Positions 5,255 through 7,127 of a stretch of DNA of 7,127 nucleotides are shown here, one piece after another. Below the pieces are notes generated by a model. The model was not told the DNA's origin. It saw only the letters and a list, made by a program, of their open reading frames with translations, and searched no databases. Each line of letters begins with the position of its first letter. Position 1 is the first letter of the stretch. Origin of the DNA: Paracoccaceae bacterium. Lineage in GTDB: Bacteria; Pseudomonadota; Alphaproteobacteria; Rhodobacterales; Rhodobacteraceae. The stretch spans positions 1 to 7,127 of the forward strand of contig WFTU01000207.1 of the NCBI GenBank assembly GCA_015485375.1, given 5' to 3'. Both the position numbers and the translations under genes were made by a program.

Positions 5255-5267
5255 CTGGAGAAAAAAG

Positions 5268-5378
5268 CTACTTTTTATCTTTTGGCTTTCGCTTGTCGTG
5301 CCCAAAAACAAACAGAACCATTGCGGCCAGAGATAACCCCGTCACAAGTGATATAACCATCAAACCATACTCACCCAT
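5268..5378 (-). CDS. Very small single-pass membrane protein
   Basis: The gene encodes 36 residues, starting at the ATG at 5378-5376. An AAGGTG ribosome binding site lies 6 nt upstream. A longer reading that starts at 5453 would overlay the upstream gene and lacks such a site. Residues 6-25 (LMVISLVTGLSLAAMVLFVF) form one membrane span and the tail HDKRKPKDKK is strongly basic. A basic tail facing the interior could contact packaged DNA. The size is in the range of the tiny PM2 membrane proteins (P4, P7), but this is not a sequence match. It overlaps the upstream gene by 8 nt and is followed by a terminator. Confidence 0.75.
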   Translation of the reverse strand: MGEYGLMVISLVTGLSLAAMVLFVFGHDKRKPKDKK

Positions 5379-5571
5379 CTTGATCACCTTTCGATAGAAT
5401 AAACAGGGCCACGCCCTCAAGCAGAAGATAAGCCGCAGCGGACAGGGCCGCAACCTTCAGGCTTCCATTGACCGTGCTCAACGCCTTGTAGCCATAGGCG
5501 GCAAACTGCGCCATGCCAATAATCCGGAGACTGCCGGCGGCATGCTTGGCTTGAGAGGCTGAAACATTCAT
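5371..5571 (-). CDS. Small membrane protein downstream of the packaging ATPase
   Basis: The protein has 66 residues. The N-terminal part is mildly polar (SASQAKHAAGSLRIIGMAQF), with possible weak amphipathic character. Residues 39-59 (KVAALSAAAYLLLEGVALFIL) form a transmembrane segment with one Glu inside. The tail is SKGDQDG. The ATG overlaps the ATPase TGA by 4 nt (ATGA), so translation is probably coupled. Conserved position next to the packaging motor suggests a membrane protein of the packaging vertex or vesicle, but this is only inferred. No family is recognised. Confidence 0.7.
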   Translation of the reverse strand: MNVSASQAKHAAGSLRIIGMAQFAAYGYKALSTVNGSLKVAALSAAAYLLLEGVALFILSKGDQDG

Positions 5572-6218
5572 GAAAACACTTTATCAAATTCCGCCACTTT
5601 CACCAAGTATGGCACATTCCCCCGGAACCGTAGCGCCGTTTTCACCAGCTCCCGCGTTTTGTGCCGCTGGAGCATACACAAATCCACGTCCGGGATATCC
5701 GACAATTCCAGCCCCAGCACGCCGGCGATATATTCCGCATCCCGGCGCGTGTTGGGACGGCAGATATTGATCACGCTGGCATTGCCCAGTACGGACTTAT
5801 CCGTTTCTTGCGCACGCTGGACCACGGCGTAAATGTTCGTGCCGTACTTCAGGCCGCGCGTGACCAGCACACCCCACGCCCCGCCGGCCTTCACGGCGTT
5901 GGTGCTGGCGGCCAGTTCCTCACAGACGATATCCGCCTGCGCCTGCCGCGACCAGTTGAAGGCGCAGCGGCAAAAGAAGTCAAATTCCTTCAGGCTTTTC
6001 GGATGGTAGGCGATCCGGGCCGGGCCGGTGGCGGCTTTCAGCGCCGCCAGCAGCGCCGCCTTGCCCTCGGCCACGGTCAGGCCATGCTTGGCGGCGTATT
6101 CGCCCTCCACGTCCCAGACCAGAAGCCGGCGGGAGGCCCTGACCTGCGTCATGACAAACTGCGTTTTCCCGGAGCGGCTGGCGCCGATGGAAAAAACCAG
6201 CTTCCCGTCCGGCCTCAT
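5568..6218 (-). CDS. Genome-packaging ATPase, PM2 P9/A32-like
   Basis: The protein has 216 residues with an FtsK/HerA-type P-loop fold inferred from motifs. Walker A is G12-ASRSGKT-19. The Walker B region is hydrophobic followed by acidic residues at about 96-101 (DIVCEE). A VVQRAQETDK block (132-141) has the position and Gln/Arg content of the sensor and P9/A32-specific motif in this family. The N terminus is only 11 residues before Walker A, which suits the small packaging ATPases of tailless membrane phages. These enzymes push DNA into preformed, membrane-lined capsids at one vertex. The ATG overlaps the stop of the 189-residue gene by 4 nt. No membrane segment is visible. Confidence 0.88.
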   Translation of the reverse strand: MRPDGKLVFSIGASRSGKTQFVMTQVRASRRLLVWDVEGEYAAKHGLTVAEGKAALLAALKAATGPARIAYHPKSLKEFDFFCRCAFNWSRQAQADIVCEELAASTNAVKAGGAWGVLVTRGLKYGTNIYAVVQRAQETDKSVLGNASVINICRPNTRRDAEYIAGVLGLELSDIPDVDLCMLQRHKTRELVKTALRFRGNVPYLVKVAEFDKVFS

Positions 6219-6784
6219 TTTCCGGCCTCGACTTCGTGGACTTCCGGCAACACATTCCCGAATTTCAGATCAGAGCCTTGCGGCGCTGGCGGCCCCGCTG
6301 GCGCGGTGGTTTCCGGGCCGGTTCCGGTTTCCGGTTCCGGTTTTTCCGGATTCGCCGGGCGTCCGATGCGCGGCTCGATGATCTCGACTGTGATCAGAAT
6401 CGCGTCCAGCTCGATGCTGGCCCCGCCGCCCGGCACATGCCGCAGCCAGCCCGCCGGCAGATACTTGCACACCACCGCCGCCCAGGCGGATCCCAGCTTT
6501 TCGGTTTCGGCCTTCGTGACCTCCCACGCCGGCGCAAACCGCCGGAACACCCAGCCCAGCAGCAGGCGCAGAAAGCCGCCCAGCTTTTCGGCGGCCTGTT
6601 CCCGGTCTGGCCCCGGCTGGCCCGGGCCTCCCTGCCCGGGCGCTGCCGCTGCCGTCCCTGTATCGCCCTCGCGGGCCTCGCTGGTTGTGGTTATCCCCTC
6701 ATCGGCCGCAATCTCGGCCCATTCCTGATCCACCCGTTCCGGGCTGGTATCCACCTGATTTACGCCTTTTTCTTCAACGCCCAT
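6215..6784 (-). CDS. Unknown protein with central conserved-looking core and Pro/Glu-rich ends
   Basis: The protein has 189 residues. Residues 1-65 are acidic and low in complexity (Gly/Pro/Gln runs at 49-60). Residues 66-140 look folded: AEKLGGFLRLLLGWVFRRFAPAW-like sequence, EKLGSAWAAVVCKYLP (95-110), and a beta-type stretch ASIELDAILITVEII (122-136). Residues 141-170 are another Pro/Glu/Thr linker. The stretch 70-80 (GFLRLLLGWVF) is hydrophobic and may be an amphipathic or interfacial helix. I recognise no family. Direct coupling to the packaging ATPase (ATGA overlap) and the preceding membrane protein (25-nt overlap) suggests packaging or virion membrane function. The linker is encoded by a short GGTTCCGG-type repeat at 6319-6343. 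Confidence 0.7.
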   Translation of the reverse strand: MGVEEKGVNQVDTSPERVDQEWAEIAADEGITTTSEAREGDTGTAAAAPGQGGPGQPGPDREQAAEKLGGFLRLLLGWVFRRFAPAWEVTKAETEKLGSAWAAVVCKYLPAGWLRHVPGGGASIELDAILITVEIIEPRIGRPANPEKPEPETGTGPETTAPAGPPAPQGSDLKFGNVLPEVHEVEAGK

Positions 6785-7127
6785 AATCCGCCCCCCAGTA
6801 ATGCACCAATGAAAAACAGCACGGCCCCGGCCCGGCCTCGTTGCGGCTCCGTTTCCGGTTCTTCGTCCGCCACGGTGGCCGGTTCCGGCTCCGCCGGCGC
6901 GGGCGCCGGTTCCGGCTCGGCACCGATCACGATGCCGCCCACGTTCTCCGATGCCTCGCCGGCCTCGATCAGCTTCCTGATCTCGGCCTGTGCCTTGTTC
7001 GTGTTGAACGGCACCCGGCCGTGTGTATCACAGACCAGATAATACTTTTTGCGCTTGTCCTGCCGCAGTTCCGCGACTTCCGCGCAGCCCGCGAACGGGC
7101 ACTTGATTTTTCCAACTGGTTCAGCCA
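6760..7127 (-). CDS. Zinc-ribbon-like protein with C-terminal membrane anchor (start codon cut by window edge)
   Basis: The reading frame is open to the right edge and the last two bases read TG followed by GCT GAA, so the start is almost certainly an ATG whose A lies one base outside the window. This would give 122 residues. A GTG start at 7014 would delete the N-terminal domain and is rejected. With that numbering, the first part holds CPFAGC (C10, C15) and CDTHG (C33, H36), a likely zinc ribbon. A Glu/Pro/Ala linker lies at about 70-96, a transmembrane segment at 100-117 (AGAVLFFIGALLGGGLWA) and a KKKA tail. Function is unknown: it may be a membrane-tethered DNA- or protein-binding factor of packaging. 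It overlaps the next gene by 25 nt. Confidence 0.75.
   Translation of the reverse strand, partial: AEPVGKIKCPFAGCAEVAELRQDKRKKYYLVCDTHGRVPFNTNKAQAEIRKLIEAGEASENVGGIVIGAEPEPAPAPAEPEPATVADEEPETEPQRGRAGAVLFFIGALLGGGLWALKKKA

Noticed and set aside
5191..5260. Direct repeat TTTCTGGAG at 5191-5199 and 5252-5260
   Set aside because: Two 9-bp copies with one overlapping the terminator flank can arise by chance. No third copy or symmetrical arrangement was found.
5379..5453. N-terminal extension of the 36-residue membrane protein
   Set aside because: It lies wholly inside the 66-residue gene, and an AAGGTG ribosome binding site points to the ATG at 5378.
5661..6728. A 355-codon open frame on the plus strand
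   Set aside because: It lies opposite the ATPase with clear Walker motifs and its coupled neighbour. Its translation is low in complexity, rich in Arg, Pro and Gly, with no recognisable domain. Long antisense frames are expected in GC-rich DNA.
6319..6920. Several GGTTCCGG octamers
   Set aside because: They encode the Pro/Glu-rich linkers of two adjacent proteins and are explained by repetitive coding sequence. No regular spacing suggests an array or iteron.
6236..7042. A 268-codon open frame on the plus strand
   Set aside because: It is antisense to two coupled minus-strand genes, one with a zinc ribbon and a membrane anchor. Its sequence is Arg/Ser/Pro-rich and lacks any domain signature.
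1..7127. CRISPR arrays, tRNA or rRNA genes, insertion sequences
   Set aside because: I saw no regularly spaced repeats, no cloverleaf with tRNA landmarks, no rRNA core sequence and no transposase-like protein on either strand.
195..7127. A second dif-like site within the window
   Set aside because: I searched by eye for the XerD arm and for the TATACA-containing centre on both strands and found only the copy at 167-194. A partner site, if present, must be outside.

Overview
This window is most of the structural half of a tailless, membrane-containing double-stranded DNA phage or prophage related to PM2 (Corticoviridae). Two genes carry the assignment. The 268-residue protein at 4141-4947 aligns by eye, from memory, with the PM2 major capsid protein P2 at the N terminus, a central HFxRxEM-like block and an IDFxLEGD-like block near the C terminus. 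The 216-residue ATPase at 5568-6218 has an N-terminal GASRSGKT Walker A motif, as expected for a PM2 P9/A32-type packaging ATPase. Around them lie many very small genes, most with one transmembrane segment, as expected for a virion with an internal lipid vesicle. No tail, portal or large terminase gene is present.

Layout. Positions 1-304 hold no convincing gene but contain an almost ideal chromosomal dif site (167-194). The DNA left of it is AT-rich (about 38% GC by hand count) and the DNA right of it is GC-rich, so the site may be the junction between host chromosome and integrated element, or the attP of a circular genome. A single plus-strand gene (305-664) encodes a protein resembling the XafT/VC1465 (DUF3653-like) Xer recombination activation factors. 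Everything else is on the minus strand. Reading in the direction of transcription from the right edge: a zinc-ribbon membrane protein, a 189-residue protein, the packaging ATPase and two small membrane proteins, ending in a good rho-independent terminator (5232-5254). After a 149-bp gap with a perfect inverted repeat come a 52-residue membrane protein, the capsid protein, three membrane proteins with C-terminal anchors, a two-part spike-like protein, a small helical protein, a membrane-anchored muralytic-type protein, an N-terminally anchored small protein, a holin-like protein, a 51-residue membrane protein, a lysine/arginine-rich 48-residue protein and a 62-residue membrane protein. Most of these genes overlap by 1-8 nt or are separated by 0-3 nt, which indicates translational coupling. 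The last gene stops exactly where the convergent XafT-like gene stops.

Host. The dif-like site is of the beta/gammaproteobacterial type. As I recall it, the Neisseria site is identical and the E. coli site differs at two positions. GC-rich codon use also fits a proteobacterium, but the genus cannot be read from the sequence.

The most interesting point is the combination of a PM2-like capsid and packaging module with a dif site and a putative Xer-activating protein, with no integrase in the window. This suggests a corticovirus-like element that integrates at the chromosome dimer-resolution site using host XerC/XerD. Other notable points are the histone- or protamine-like 48-residue protein, and a spike whose C-terminal half has clearly lower GC than its N-terminal half. 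Replication and repressor genes are not in the window and probably lie beyond the right edge.
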